This document shows positions 1 to 11,436 of a stretch of DNA of 64,000 nt, in pieces. The notes beneath the pieces were generated by a model. It was not told the DNA's origin, searched no databases, and was given only the letters and a program-made list of their open reading frames with translations. The position numbers and the translations under genes were made by a program. The stretch is from Arachis hypogaea (taxonomy: Eukaryota > Streptophyta > Magnoliopsida > Fabales > Fabaceae): the NCBI RefSeq assembly GCF_003086295.3, contig NC_092039.1, positions 95,252,561-95,316,560 on the forward strand. The letters run 5' to 3'. Numbering within the stretch: the stretch's first letter is position 1; the number at the start of each line of letters is the position of its first letter.

Positions 1-8
1 CATACCAT

Positions 9-58
9 GGTGGGTTGTCTCCCACCTAACACTTTTAGTTAAAGTCGTTAAATTGGAC
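9..58 (-). promoter_or_regulatory. Two stem-loops just after the gag-like stop codon (element G)
   Basis: On the minus strand, within 20 nt of the stop codon at 76, there is a GTC...GAC stem (44-58). It is followed by a perfect 6-bp stem GGTGGG/CCCACC around the loop AGACAA (9-26). The same arrangement follows the gag-like stop in elements B (10920-11081) and E (46541-46586). Pairing is seen in the sequence; an RNA role is inference. Confidence 0.5.
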
Positions 59-75
59 ATTTGGTGAGCTCCCTG

Positions 76-1602
76 TTATGATTGCTTGTACTTGAATTCA
101 TCCAAAAATCTCCACCAATGTTTGGAATTCCAATAGCCTCCGGGATCCCAGACTTGGCGCAGAAAACCTTCAAGCAAGTTAAAGCAAGTGACAAGGCCCC
201 AAGAGTATTGATTGCTAGACTGAATTCCGGGGTCCCAAATCTTGCTTTTGTACCCGTCTTCTGGTTGAGAAATTTTGTTCCATCTGGGTAGCAAACGGTC
301 TGAATTCTCACTAAAGTGGCCAAACAACATCCTAGACCCATTCAATTGAGCTCTACACCAACCTTTGCGTTTAAACTTTGAGCACACAACCATGTTGAAC
401 CTTGCTTGACAACTCCAACCACTAACCATCTTCCTCTTACTCTTAATGCCACAAAGAGCTCTAAGTTGACCATCCGTCTCTAGTAAAGCATATTCAAGGG
501 AGCTAATTAAGCTTAGAGATGAGAGATTTACCCACTTGAATGAAGGAATGGACGGTAATGGCTTTGGGGGAGAGGTCTCCAACAACTTTGGCAAGGTGAT
601 TTCCAGCTCCATTCCCTTGAGCTCTTCTTTAACAACTTCCACCTTCTTGCAAGCTTCTTCAATATCAATCTCTTCTTCTTGGTAGATTTCTTCCAATTCG
701 ATCTCTTCTTCATTGTTCACCAAGGGAATGGGAGGTTGTGCTTCTTCTTCTTTAATCTCCATGTCAAGTCCAATGGAAGAGGATTCAATTATAGATAAGA
801 ATTCATCAATGATTGAATCCATCTCTTGATCATCCCCTTCAAAGTCTTCAACCATGATATGCCTTGGAGGTTGTACACCCTCCTCAAGATCAAATTCAAA
901 TTCCTTAGAAGGGGGTTCTGTGACTTGAGGTTCCCATGGACGTTCTGCATCTCCTAAGTCTTCGAGCACTTCTTCCTCTTCCTTGAGAGGTATGGCTTCT
1001 TCCAATTGTTCCAACACAAAGTCATGCTTTTCACGGTCCACCGAAGTTTCTAGCTTCTCCTTCATGCTGCGTTCTTTAGTAGATTCTCTACATGAAGCCA
1101 TGGGGGTTCCTTGAGTATCCAAACGTCGGGAGTGTAGTCAAATTATCGGTTGGCCCAATTGTTGAATGGTTGCATTGAGTCGATCCACTATCTCCTTGAA
1201 ACGATCCTTTGACTCTTGTTCCGTTTGGATAGCATAATTAGGATCATATGGCTCATAGGGTGGTTGGCATGATGGATATGGGTTAGGGTCATACTAAGGT
1301 GTTTGGTGGTAAGGGGATTGTGAGTATGGTGGTTCAAAATTACGTGGAGGAGGGGGTTCATAGGTATTTTGTGGTGGGTGTTGATTGTCACGAAGAGGTC
1401 CACCATAACCATTAACTTGGTGCGCATCATAGAATGGTTGTTGATAGTGCCTTGGAGGTGGTTGTTGCCAAGAAGGTTGATCAAATCCTTGTGGCTTCTC
1501 CCATCTTTGATTGTCCCATCCATGACCCAAACTTTCATTGTAATCTCCTCTTCCTGTAACATGATTGTAACCAAACTCATAGCCAAAGGGGTGAGAATTC
1601 AT
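76..1602 (-). pseudogene. Gag-like ORF of a non-autonomous LTR element (element G), two in-frame stops
   Basis: One minus-strand frame runs from an ATG at 1602 to a stop at 76, broken by stops near 1294 and 1137. The first 100 residues are rich in Pro, Gln, Tyr and His (repeated QQPPPRHYQQP-like segments). The middle is very acidic, with long Glu runs and MEDFEGDD-like stretches, and the end is basic and Trp-rich. I see no reverse transcriptase, integrase or protease motif. The frame begins about 120 nt after a degenerate tRNA-Asp-type primer-binding site and an LTR, the position expected of gag. I recognise it only as the kind of protein found in abundant legume non-autonomous retroelements; its function is unknown to me. 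The stops mark it as decayed. Confidence 0.6.
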
Positions 1603-1725
1603 AGTAACAAGAGAAATAAAAACTAATAAAAATTAATGAAAATAAACTCCTAAAACTAGAAACACTAATAAAGAAACGAAAAAATAAATATTTACAATAA
1701 CCAATAATAAGGCACACGTTTGCAA

Positions 1726-1744
1726 TTCCCCAGCAACAACGCCA
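1726..1744 (-). other. Primer-binding site, degenerate tRNA-Asp type (element G)
   Basis: Read on the minus strand, TGGCGTTGTTGCTGGGGAA lies four bases inside the LTR end. It resembles TGGCGCCGTTGCCGGGG, the complement of the 3' end of plant tRNA-Asp, which is intact in element E. This fixes the LTR at 1749-3238 as the 5' LTR. Confidence 0.75.
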
Positions 1745-1748
1745 TTTT

Positions 1749-3238
1749 TGGCGAACGGATTCCTACTAGTTTAGAAATTTACAAAAATAATCGCGTTGTA
1801 AGTATAGTTTTTAAACCAACAAAAATCCTTTATACAAAAGTTTGGTTGTCACAAGTAACAAAACCCAATAAAATTTATAACCGAAGTATTCAAACCTCAT
1901 GTCGTCTTCTCAAGGAATTGCAAGGAAGTATGATTTATTATTGGTTATGGAAAAAGGTATATTTTTAGGTTTTTGAAATAGGGAACAGGTAATTTAGATG
2001 GCAAGGAAGTAAATTAATTATCATGAACACCAGTGCAAGGTATAAGAACTGGAAATCCTATCCTAGTTATCTTTATCAGGTGAGATGAGAATTGTTTATT
2101 GCTCTCACTTTGTTAACCCTTACTAAATAAAGAAAAGTCAAGTGGACTAATCAATTTGATTCTTCAAGTCCTAGTCAACTCCTATGGAAAAACTAGCTTT
2201 AGTGGGATCCAAATCAATCAGCAATTTTCAATTTTCAGTGAACCGCTGAGTTTGACAACTCAAGTGTTACCAATTATTTAACCAAAGCAAAGGGAAAAAA
2301 ATCTAAATTAAATTAAAAGCATTAATAACATAAATTTGAAGAAAGCAATATTTAGATCTGAAATACCTCAATTTATATTAAATAAGAAAATCAATTCTAA
2401 CATGGAAAGTTCATAAGCCAAATTGAAAAGATAAATAACAATTAAAGTAATAGAATAAATAAATTAGAAAATAAATTAAAGGAACATTGAACCTGGAATG
2501 AAGAGAAGTAGCCTAATCGTAATAGAAATCCTAAATCCTAATCCTAATCCTAAATCCTAAGAGAGAGGAGAGAGCCTCTCTCTCTAAAAACTACATCTAA
2601 ACCTAAAATTATGAATTATCAATGTTGTATCCAGTATGTCTTGAGTCTCTGCATTTTTTCTGGCTTTATTCTGTGTTTCTGGGCCAAAAACTGGGTCAAA
2701 ATGCGGCCCGAAATTTCCTCCAGCGATTTCTGTTGATTCTGCAGATCGCGCTTGTCACGCGTACGCGTCAGTCACGCGGACGCGTCGTTTGACGATTTCC
2801 CCTCCATGCGTGCGCATCCGGCACGTGCTCGCGTCGTTTGCACGAACTCCAATCCACGCGTACGCGTCAATCACGCGCACGCGTCGTTGTGATTTTCTTC
2901 ATTTCGCGCGCACGCGTCAGCCATGCGTGCACGTCGCTGTTCGCTGGACCTCTCCTTAGTTTCTTGTGTTCCTTCCATTTTCGCAAGCTTCCTCTCCATT
3001 ATCTAAGCCATTCCTACCCTATCAAGCCTAAAATACTTAACACACGGATTACGGCATCGAATGGTATAAAGGAGAATTAAAATACGTAATTAAAAGATCT
3101 CTAGGAAGCAAGTTTTCAACCATGGAACAATTTTGGGAAGGAATTGTAAATACATGCTAATCATATGAATAAGTGGGTAAAGACTTGATAAAATCACTCA
3201 ATTAAACACAATATAAATCATAAAATAATGGTTTATCA
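1749..3238 (-). mobile_element. 5' LTR of element G (minus-strand LTR family A)
   Basis: A 1490-bp LTR bounded by TG...CA; in element orientation it starts TGATAAACCAT at 3238. It aligns along its length with LTRs at 13134-14614 and 33117-34782: shared pieces include the left-end AATTTACAAAAAT/AATTTCACAAAAAT segment, the segment ending GTAAGTATAG, the CCGAAGTATT segment, CT-rich microsatellites near 2570, a CpG-rich palindrome cluster and the right end GGTTTATCA. The 3' LTR of this copy would lie left of the window. Confidence 0.8.
2744..2940. repeat. CpG-rich palindromic cluster (ACGCGTACGCGT type) inside an LTR
   Basis: About 200 bp packed with variants of CACGCGTACGCGTC and CACGCGGACGCGTC in otherwise AT-rich DNA. 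ACGCGT and CGTACG are self-complementary, so the whole block can fold. Similar blocks occur at 14228-14310, 17095-17340 and, decayed, 34170-34350. Confidence 0.8.
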
Positions 3239-3629
3239 ACGTCACCTGACTACAAGGCAACTATGGGAAATTGCATATCATTTTGAAGCCAAGTTATGAT
3301 CGATTTAGTACGAAGAGTTCAGGATTGACAGCTTAGCAATTCCTTCAATTTCTTGTATTCCTTCTATTTTTGCATGCTTCCTTTCCATCCTCTAAGCCAT
3401 TCCTGCCCTATAAACCCTAAAAACACTTAACAAACATATCACAGCATCGAATGGTAATAAGAGAGGATTAAAATTAGCAAATTTAAGGCCAAAGAAGCAT
3501 GTTTTCAGTCATAGCACAAAATTAGGAAGGAAAATGTAAAATATGCGAATTCTATGAATAAATGTGAGAATAAGGGATAAAATTCACTCAATTCAGTACG
3601 AAACAAACCGTAAAATAGCGGTTATATCA
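3239..3629 (-). mobile_element. Truncated LTR fragment of family A
   Basis: This piece matches the 5'-terminal 390 bp (in element orientation) of the solo LTR at 33117-34782, lacking about 55 bp. Shared landmarks are GCATATCATTTTGAAGC, CAATTCCTTCAATTTCTTG and the end AAATAGCGGTT-ATATCA. No coding sequence. Confidence 0.75.
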
Positions 3630-4232
3630 ATACCTGAAAACTAGGTTGTTACAAGAAGAGGGAGCTTATCTCTCTAGAAATTATCTTGCAACATGTTTCT
3701 AAGCTACCTTAATTGCTTCCCCTTGATCTTTCTTGAATTTGGCTTAAAAGACTTCATAAATGAGTTGGATTGGGCCAAAAATGGCCTGAAATAGCTATCC
3801 ACGTGTTCTCTTAAGTGAAATCTCATGCTGGCAGTCATACATACGCATGAAGCATGTATACGCGCGACATAGCGAATTTCCAAAGCATGCGTACATGCAA
3901 AGCATGCATACATATGACCATGAAATGTTCCAAACTCATTTTTTCATGAATTCTCCACTTTTGTATGCTTTTTCCTCACTTCTTCAATCCATACTTGGCT
4001 TGTGAGCTTGAAATCACTCAGCAAACACATCAAGCCATTGAATGGAATTAAAGTAAATTAAATTTAGCATTTTAAGAGCCTAAAAAACATGTTTTATTCT
4101 TAAGCACAATTTAAAAATATATCACGAAATCATACTATTTTAGTGAATAAGTACAAGATAAGTTGACAAAATCCACTTATTTCAATACAAGATAAATCAT
4201 AAAATCAAATATGTTTGGGGATTACACTATCA
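3630..4232 (-). mobile_element. Second truncated LTR fragment of family A
   Basis: A third consecutive copy of the LTR 5' part, ending ACACTATCA at 4232. It carries ATGCATACATATGAC-type motifs (3830-3920) in place of the ACGCGT cluster, as expected if methylated CpGs decayed to TG/CA. It resembles the LTR at 13134-14614 most. No coding sequence. Confidence 0.65.
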
Positions 4233-4233
4233 A

Positions 4234-4649
4234 CCAAAAATTAGAGCTTTCATTTGGAAGACAAATCATAATGGACTGATGGTGAAATCGAAGATTCTTG
4301 AACGTGTTGCTCGAGTGGATGAAACCTATCCAAGTTGTGATCAAGGGCCAGAAACGGTATTGCACTCTTTAGTCTTTTGCCCAGAAATTGAAAATGTTTG
4401 GAATGCCTCTTCTTTGGTGAGCTCTATTTCATGAAACCCACAACTTGAACCTTGATAATGGTGGGCTGAAGTAGTTAAATCACTGTTGAAGAAGCTAAAG
4501 TTTAAGCTCAATCTTGCTCGAGTGACTTATCTGTTATGGGGAGTGTGGCTTGATAGAAATTCTATGGTCTTTGAAGGGAAGAAAAAGCAATTGGGGAAAT
4601 TCTGCCTCAATCTATATAGTTCGCAGAAGAGTTCACAAAGCACCGAAGA
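4234..4649 (+). pseudogene. LINE (non-LTR retrotransposon) C-terminal remnant
   Basis: A conceptual frame opens PKIRAFIWK and has a C-x-x-...-E-T-x-x-H-S-L-x-x-C arrangement followed by W (about 4310-4400). This fits the RT zinc-binding domain (zf-RVT) found after the reverse transcriptase in plant LINEs. Further on, WGVWLDRNSMVFEGK matches the usual WxIWKxRNxxxFxGK motif of the same proteins. There are stops at about 4432-4460. No RT core is present, so only the C-terminus survives. It abuts the LTR fragment at 4232 directly. Confidence 0.6.
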
Positions 4650-5455
4650 CACCATCTTTCATCACCAACTTAAAGGGAACTTTACTTTTTCCTTTCTTCT
4701 TTAGCAATGTAAATGTTACTATTTAACTCTCATTAGGAGAACAGTTGTAATGGTCTTTTATTTAATAAAATTACCAATATCATTGCAAAAATAAAATGTG
4801 AATAATGATGTTTTAAAATTTAAATTAAAATATTTTCTTTTAATATAAACATATTTTTTAAAATAGGATATTGTGAGATTCTCGTTGACAATTTGACATC
4901 ATGCATATGGAATTAAGTCGTAAATTTAACAATTTTCTTTTTGTTAATATGATTTTTGCATACATTATAAATTAAAGAAAAATAATATGTATATGCCACA
5001 TTGATATGTATGTTTAGTCTAATTATGAAGTAGAAATTCAGTTATTTTTTTAAGTTAATTGATAATTTGGTGATCAAGTTGAGATTCGAGTGAAAATGTG
5101 AAAATAGAAGAATAACTTTGTTTATACTTAATTTCTAGCTATCACACCAAACTAAATTATATTAAATACAAAAATATCAAATAGTTTTAACTTTGAGTTT
5201 TTTATACAATAACCTCTAATAATTTTATTAAACAATATTATTATTATTATTATTATTGATTGATAATATATAGATACACACTAATCCTATAAAGATTTCA
5301 ACTGTATTTCAGTTCTAACTTGATGGTGGCAGATAAAAATGGAAAATTCTGTTTACCAAGTAAATTAACATAACATGCTTGTCAGTTGTTAAAGATTGGA
5401 GGCTAATTTTTTTAAATGAAAAAGAAAAAATAAAGATTAAAATAAAGTAAAATAG
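4650..5455. other. AT-rich DNA without recognised gene
   Basis: Includes an (ATT)n run near 5238-5257 and many A/T homopolymers. I see no gene, RNA or transposon end here. It may be the original intergenic sequence into which element C inserted. Confidence 0.5.
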
Positions 5456-5829
5456 TCTCTATTCCGGACCCAATCCCCGGGCCCCTATTGGGGCAGCTTC
5501 AACCCAAATTACCCAGGCCACCATTGCGGCCCAAACTAGTCGAAAGACCTCAAATCCCTAATCAACATTCAAAATTCAAATACTTTCCTTGTCATCGATA
5601 AGATAAGATAAGATAACGACCACAAACTATATAAAGGGGGCGAATGGCTTCCTTAGGTACGTCACACATTTCTAATCTTCACCTATACCTCTTAGATCTA
5701 TTCTGACTTTGGCGTCAGAGTATCTTTGCAGGCACCATCCCCTCTTGCTTTGAAAATCTAGTCCCGTCACTGCCATAACCGATGAGTCTCTGATCCATCT
5801 CACAACCCGTACCAACGACTTCACATACA
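5456..5829 (+). repeat. 5' LTR of element C (5'-truncated)
   Basis: Shares with 27640-28009 the blocks CCCAAACTAGTC, AAAGACCTCAAATCCCTAA, ACGACCACAAACTATATAAAGG and the end ACTTCAC-TACA. A TATA box (ACTATATAAAGG) lies near 5627-5638 and CACCTATACCTCTTAGATCT follows. The start matches the 3' LTR only from about 5456. Confidence 0.8.
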
Positions 5830-5830
5830 T

Positions 5831-5846
5831 TGGCGCCATTTGTGGG
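5831..5846 (+). other. Primer-binding site of element C
   Basis: TGGCGCCATTTGTGGG begins one base after the LTR end. It starts TGG as needed to pair with a tRNA 3' CCA. It differs after the first seven bases from the tRNA-Asp type of the other elements, so another primer is likely; I do not assign it. Confidence 0.6.
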
Positions 5847-5867
5847 AATTCGCCAAGTATTGGCGGC

Positions 5868-7718
5868 ATGACAGAGTATTTTGAGGAGAAATCCTCAAGC
5901 CACCACCATGAGTCAGACTCAAATAACCCAATGCTCAAACCACGGAGCAACATCCCCCCAACCCTCGGGAGGATAACCAGTGCCGTGCACCATAGCCAAC
6001 CCCCAACAGGCAACAACCTAAAGAAGATTATCAAAAGGCCCAAACGCTTGACAGATTGGGAAAGAAAGCAATCCAGATAATCTAAGAGCTCTACCAAAGA
6101 GTACAAATCCTTGAGGATCGGGTCGTGACCAAATAGCAGTACCAGCCGGAAACACGCAAGTCAAGCGATCTCCAAGAGCCGATCACGGCGAGAAACCAGG
6201 AACGAAAGATTGCCTGACCGGCATCCCAGAAAATGCCAGAATCGCAGTGTTTCCCAGGAACCAGACCGTTGTCATGACGACAAAGACAAAAGACACTGTT
6301 GAGATCCTAAATGAATAAGGAGCGAGCACACGAAGTCACCCTGTTCACCGAGAGGATGTTAAAGGCTAAGTTACCTAACGGTTTTGACAAACCAACCGAT
6401 ATGAAATATGACGACACCAAAGATCCCCAGGAATACCGTTACCTTCGAGACCAGGATGAACCTGGAAGGGGCTGTTGACGTCACTTAGTACAGGGCTTTC
6501 TCGATGACCCTGCCGGCCAAGCAATCAAGTGGTTTAACGCTCTCCCGAATGGTATAGTTGCAAGCTATGAGGATATCTCCGGGAAGTTCATGGCACAATA
6601 CACCACTAGGATCGCAAAAGCAAACCACCCAATTAGCCTGCTCGGAATCACACATCGGCAAGATGAGCCACGATGAAGTACCTCGATAGGTTCAAAAATG
6701 AATGCCTAATGGTAGATGGGCTCACAAACTCTATGGCTAGCCTCTGTTTAACCAGTAGTTTCATAAATGAAGGCTTCCACAAGCACCTTACAACCAAACC
6801 GGTCTAGACCATAAATGAAATCTAGAGCATTGCTAGGGAATACATAAACAATAGGTGAGTTAAGTTGTGGCAGCCAATAATGGCAGCATGCACCCTACGG
6901 CCCCGTCCAAAGACACCTCAAAAGAGCACTTCAAATCCACTACTTCTAACCGGCCACCCAAGGTGAGAAAATTCATGGAGATCTATCACAAAATAGCAAA
7001 GCGTGGTATTCTCCCAAAGGCACGACAATTGAAGGAACAAAGAAGTGATAACAAGGGCTTATATCGTGACCATGATAAAGGATATGGACACAAGTCTCAA
7101 GGTTGTTTCAATCTAAAGGATGCTCCCGAAATAGCCATCCTCGATGGCAAACTCCCCAAGTTTGCCAAAATTATTCGAGAACTCATGAAAATTGAAAGAG
7201 AAAGATTGCTAGAGCAGGAAAGATGCAATCCCAGAATGGTATGACAGGCGCACCAAGAAAACCTAGAGGCTGACCCAACTATAATAGTAAATGTGATCAC
7301 AGGGAAAGACATGCCAGAAAAATCCAAATCGGCACTGAAAAAATGACCTTAGGGTGCTAATCGTGAAAAATGAAACACCAACCTCTTTCTTCTGAGCAAA
7401 AATCACGTTCTCCCCCAACGACTGCCAGCATGGCACCTCAGCAGAGGACGCGCTTTTTGTCATCTCGGAAAGAATCAGAACCGGACTGGTAAAATGAATA
7501 CTAGTAGACACTGGGGTCGACTCTAACATCCTTTTCAGAGGTGCCTTCGACATGTTAGTCCTCCAAATGAAAATCTATAAAGCCACTGGAACGGAGTAAC
7601 CAGACTCAGAGACAACTTCCTCAAACCAGATGGCTCCATCATACTACCGTCACTATTGGAACTGGGGGCCAGAGGAAAATTGTGCTCTCTAAGTTCGTGG
7701 TGCTGAAGGACTCCGCGG
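5868..7718 (+). pseudogene. Gag and protease of element C (broken)
   Basis: Pieces in order: a hydrophilic N-terminus (5868-6080). A gag core around 6350-6850, recognisable as LPNGFDKPTDMKYD, QAIKWFNALPNGIVASYED and FMAQY, typical of Ty3/gypsy gag. A region around 7060-7170 with HDKGYGHKSQGCFNLKDA, a zinc-knuckle-like stretch with a Cys missing. Then a protease with active-site Asp-Thr-Gly at 7507-7515 in VDTGVDSNILFRGAFD. Several stops and frameshifts separate the pieces. The frame FVVLKDSAAY ending at 7723 continues as NIILRRKM at 20361 once element B is removed, showing that B interrupted a formerly continuous gag-pol. Confidence 0.75.
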
Positions 7719-7723
7719 CCTAC

Positions 7724-9837
7724 TAATGCATGAGCATCTTTATTTGTTTTCTTTATGATTTATTTGAATAAAGTTAATGATTTTCTTATTATAATTAAGA
7801 TTTTTGTGCTTTAATCAACGTTTTTTGGAGTTTGCTTTGAGTTTTTGTATGTGTAGGAAATTATTAAAAACAAGCACAATCAAGAAGCAAGAGGAACATT
7901 AGGACCAACGAAGGGAGAGCCGACCCAAGAAATCCTTGGGAGTGCCAAAAAATATTGCATGCAAAAGGAAGTAACCTCCTAGGGAAGCAAGAGTTGGAAA
8001 CAAGGCAGGGAAGTTCACAGAGAAATTGTAACCCTGACCTTTTCATACTCCATCAAGGATAACTTGAGTTATAAAATTCCAAATAAGGCAGTTCAAGTGG
8101 AATTAGAAAGCTAACTACTAGAGCTTTTCAACGCTATATAATACTCTATAGTGGACGTTCTTTTTGGGTTTTGAATGACTCCCTCCTTTCAGCGTCTAAA
8201 AACAACCACACGTCCAACGTCGGATGTCCCACGTGCAACGTATGGAACTAGACCCCTCTGATCTCTTTATACTCCAATAAGCATAACTTGAGCTATATAA
8301 TTCTAAATAATATGGTTTTAGTGGTGTTAGAAAGCTAACATCTAGAGCTTTCCAACGATATATAATAGTCTATAGTGGACATGTGTATAAGGCAGCTCCA
8401 CTCAAGCCAAAAAATATACTCCATGGCTGCCACATGATATGCATGCAATATGGAGGATGGGGCATGCAATGTGAAGATCAAACAGGAGCCATTTGATGGA
8501 AAGATCCATGCGTACTCATTGTGCAGATGCACAAGCGCCAAATTTTCCCAATCATGCGTACACATGATTCCATTTCAAGGCTAGCTGTAGGCCGTGGGAG
8601 TGTAGCCGTCCAACGCGGGAAGAGAGACAGAGAGAAATTGATGCATAAGGAAGTGTGGTCGTGCAACGTGAAGCAAGAGACAGAGGCTAACCTTCCAAAG
8701 ACTAGGGCACACGTTGCAGGCCTGAGGAGCATGTTCCACGCACCAAATAGGCGACCTTCCAGGACCTTCAATGCTTCACTAATCCTTCCTAATCCTTCAC
8801 TAATATCTCCAACTTCAAGTGTTTTTTGGCCCAAAATTGAAGTTTCAAGCTCATGATTTCAATAAAGCAAGGCACCAAGTTTTGAATTTCAATTACAAGG
8901 AAGATCACTAGCTAATTAAGAGTCATTTAGACTTAATTAATTATATTAGATTTGATTTAATTTTTTTAATTAGTTTGAATTCTGAAGTTATTTTTAGGGT
9001 TAGTATAAATAGGAGAGGAGCCACACACGCGGGGAGGGGGGCTTTCATTCTTTTCTCCTTTGGTAGTTTTTACAATTCACAATTCTAGGTTTTCTTTTTA
9101 AAGCCTGAGTCACTAATCTCCTCGATTAAGGTTAGGAGCTCTGTTGATTCATATAAACTAATGTTATAGCTTTTCTACTTTGAGTAATATATTGATGTTT
9201 TCTTAAGAAAGAGTTTTCATTCTTCATCTAAAAGATTTAAAAGTCTTGGGAAATAATTCTGATCTAACTTGAATTCTTTTAATGTCTTAAAAAGTTAATT
9301 ATCTAAATTAAGCTTGAAAATGCCTTCTCACAATTCTTAAGTTTTTAAACTAGACTGGATAAGTGACATCGAATCAACTAGGATAGATTCTTATGCATTG
9401 TGTGGCTTCTAAATTAGTGAATGTGCGTCAACTCTATTCTTAAGTAATTGACTAAGGAATTAGCGATTAATTAGGTTAAAGAGAAATTGAATTATCAAGG
9501 GATTGGGGTTTGATTACTAATGATTTGCCATAGATACATCTTGCATGATTAAGGTGGGGAGTGAAAGCATAATTTCGGACGTTCAACATCTCTGAAATTT
9601 TAACCCTCTTAATCATATTGTTTTCTCACTTGTTTATTATTGCTTTTCTTAAATTCCCTGTTTTTATGCTAAGTGTTCTTGAAATCCTAAGTTTTTTATT
9701 ATCTAACTAGATTAATTAATTGACTATTGCTTGCTTAATCTGTTAATCTTCGTAGGAACGATAATCCACTCCCGTGGTGTTACTTGATACGATTCGGTGT
9801 ACTTACTGATAGTTTGTGGTTTGTAAAATCCACATCA
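7724..9837 (+). repeat. 5' LTR of element B
   Basis: 2114 bp; starts TAATGCATGAGCATC (TG mutated to TA; the 3' copy keeps TGATGCATGAGCATC) and ends CCACATCA. TATA box TATAAATA at 9004-9011, followed by a G-rich run near 9030. Contains palindromic pieces such as ACGTCGGATGTCCCACGT (8217-8234) and CATGCGTAC-like motifs (8508-8560). Confidence 0.9.
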
Positions 9838-9843
9838 AGTTTT

Positions 9844-9860
9844 TGACGTTTTTGTTGGGG
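9844..9860 (+). other. Primer-binding site of element B, degenerate tRNA-Asp type
   Basis: TGACGTTTTTGTTGGGG lies six bases after the LTR end and matches TGGCGCCGTTGCCGGGG apart from substitutions that are mostly C-to-T or G-to-A, the pattern expected of methylated cytosine decay. Confidence 0.75.
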
Positions 9861-10042
9861 ATTAATCGTGATTAACAACAACCATATTAATTGATTACCT
9901 AGATTATACACTTTTTCTTTTGCTGTTTCTCTTTTTTTTTTCAAAAAAAAAAACAAATTTTCTTTCTGTTCTTTCTTCTTTTCTTTTCTTTTTACCACAT
10001 GGTGCGTTTAATTTAGTTTGGTATTTTGTGCCAAAGAAAATA

Positions 10043-10894
10043 ATGGAGAGAGACCACATGAGTTACTACTCACACGCAGGGAATGATTCATATTTCCATG
10101 GATGGAGGAACTATCTAGATTCTAGTTAGGAAAGTCAAGAACGAGGAGACTTCAGTGGTCCAGATCATATCCATCAAGAACCATCATCTCTTAATCTTTT
10201 CATGGAAAAACTAGAGCAATCCCTTGCTAAATTTATGTAAGAAGCCTCAATCCCACCTCTTAATTATTCATATCAAGAACCATCATCTCTTGATCTTTCC
10301 ATGGAAAAACTAGAGCAATCCCTTGCAGAATTTATGCAAGAAGCCTCAATTTCACCTCTTAATTATTCATATCAAGAACTATCATCTCTTGAGCTTGCTA
10401 GAAACAAACTGGAGAACATCATTGCTGAGTTTTCTGCTGAGTTTGCTCAATACTTTAAAGGTTATACACATGAGACAAGAATGGATTTCAAAAGCAAAGA
10501 AATCTCCATCAACATTTTAGAGAAACTTGTGGAATTGATTACCGAATAGGTGATAGACGAACAAGAAATTTTTTTCCCAAGAGAAACAATGCAAAATCCT
10601 ACAAAAGAATGTGAGAGAATTAATCAAATGTGTCTATATTTCAGTCAATCAGAGAGCTACATGGGAGTTGATTTAATTAACCCATTAATCCAAGAAGTTC
10701 TTGTTGAAGCGGTCCTTCTAAACACTACACAACACTTAAGTCCTGAAAGAGAAGAAGAGCTAAAAGAGGTGAATGCAATTGAGAAAAGCCCAGAAAGATG
10801 GATCATGGTCAATAAACAAAAGACAATATCCGTGAGAAGGAGACGGTTAACAAAAATCAACCCAGTCTCTATCCTAAAAAGCGGTTTAAATTAA
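10043..10894 (+). pseudogene. Gag-like ORF of element B, three in-frame stops
   Basis: A single frame from ATG at 10043 to TAA at 10894 has stops at 10127, near 10240 and 10547. The N-terminus is rich in Tyr and His (MSYYSHAGNDSYFHGW). A 33-residue unit (SLDLSMEKLEQSLAEFMQ core) is duplicated in tandem, then Glu/Lys-rich helical sequence follows. No enzymatic motif is visible. Position directly after the primer-binding site suggests gag, as in element G, whose protein has a similar aromatic-rich start. Function unknown. Confidence 0.55.
10174..10400 (+). repeat. 99-bp tandem duplication in the gag-like frame of element B
   Basis: Units begin TCAAGAACCATCATCTCTT at 10174 and 10273, and a partial third begins at 10372 (TCAAGAACTATCATCTCTT). 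The spacing of 99 bp is exactly 33 codons, so the frame is kept. Confidence 0.9.
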
Positions 10895-10919
10895 GTAAAT
10901 AATAGTAAAAGAATGCTTG

Positions 10920-11081
10920 TTGGGAGGCAACCAAATTGGATGGTACCCTTTTTTCTCCTTTTTTCCATTAAAGTTTTTCCTCTTAACCAATTAGAAGAAG
11001 AGAAAAGGAATTCAAGTTTAGCAAGAATCAACCGTCAAGCTAGTGACGTTAAATGAAGCACTTGTTGAGAGGCAATCCAAC
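10920..11081 (+). promoter_or_regulatory. Post-stop stem-loop boxes of element B (two copies)
   Basis: Within 30 nt of the stop at 10894 lies GCTTGTTGGGAGGCAACC (TTGG/CCAA stem, 10920-10934). A second copy has GTCAAGCTAGTGAC (11034-11047, GTCA/TGAC stem) followed by CACTTGTTGAGAGGCAATCC (11060-11079). Element E has almost the same order and sequence after its gag-protease stop. Likely an RNA signal; function inferred only. Confidence 0.5.
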
Positions 11082-11436
11082 GTTAGATACCTTCTTTTTG
11101 TCTTTCTTTTTGCTTTGATTAATGTTGTGCATATGTTTAAGGGGGTTAAGTTTGGTAATACTACACCAACATGATGCTTGCATTTCACCGGGCACTTGAC
11201 CCAGCCTCTCATTGATTGTGTCACACTAAGTTTGGTATTGCCACACTTCACCCATACAAGGTTCACCTGCATGCAAACGTATTAGCCACTTATTTATGTT
11301 ATATGTTCTGTCTTTACTTTTGTTTTGTTTTTAATTTCATTTGTTTTATCTGAATAAGCTCTTGGATCACTTATTTATTTTTATTAGCTAATCATGATTA
11401 GTCATAATTCCATCACCGCTATTTTTCTTTGTTGCT
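11082..11436 (+). other. Element B internal spacer
   Basis: T-rich, with two copies of a GTTAAGTTTGGTAA / CTAAGTTTGGTATTG box (about 11144 and 11228) resembling the box that precedes B's 3' LTR. No ORF of note. Confidence 0.5.

Noticed and set aside
5672..6106. 144-aa minus-strand ORF over the LTR/gag start of element C
   Set aside because: Overlaps LTR, primer-binding site and gag on the opposite strand; no domain.
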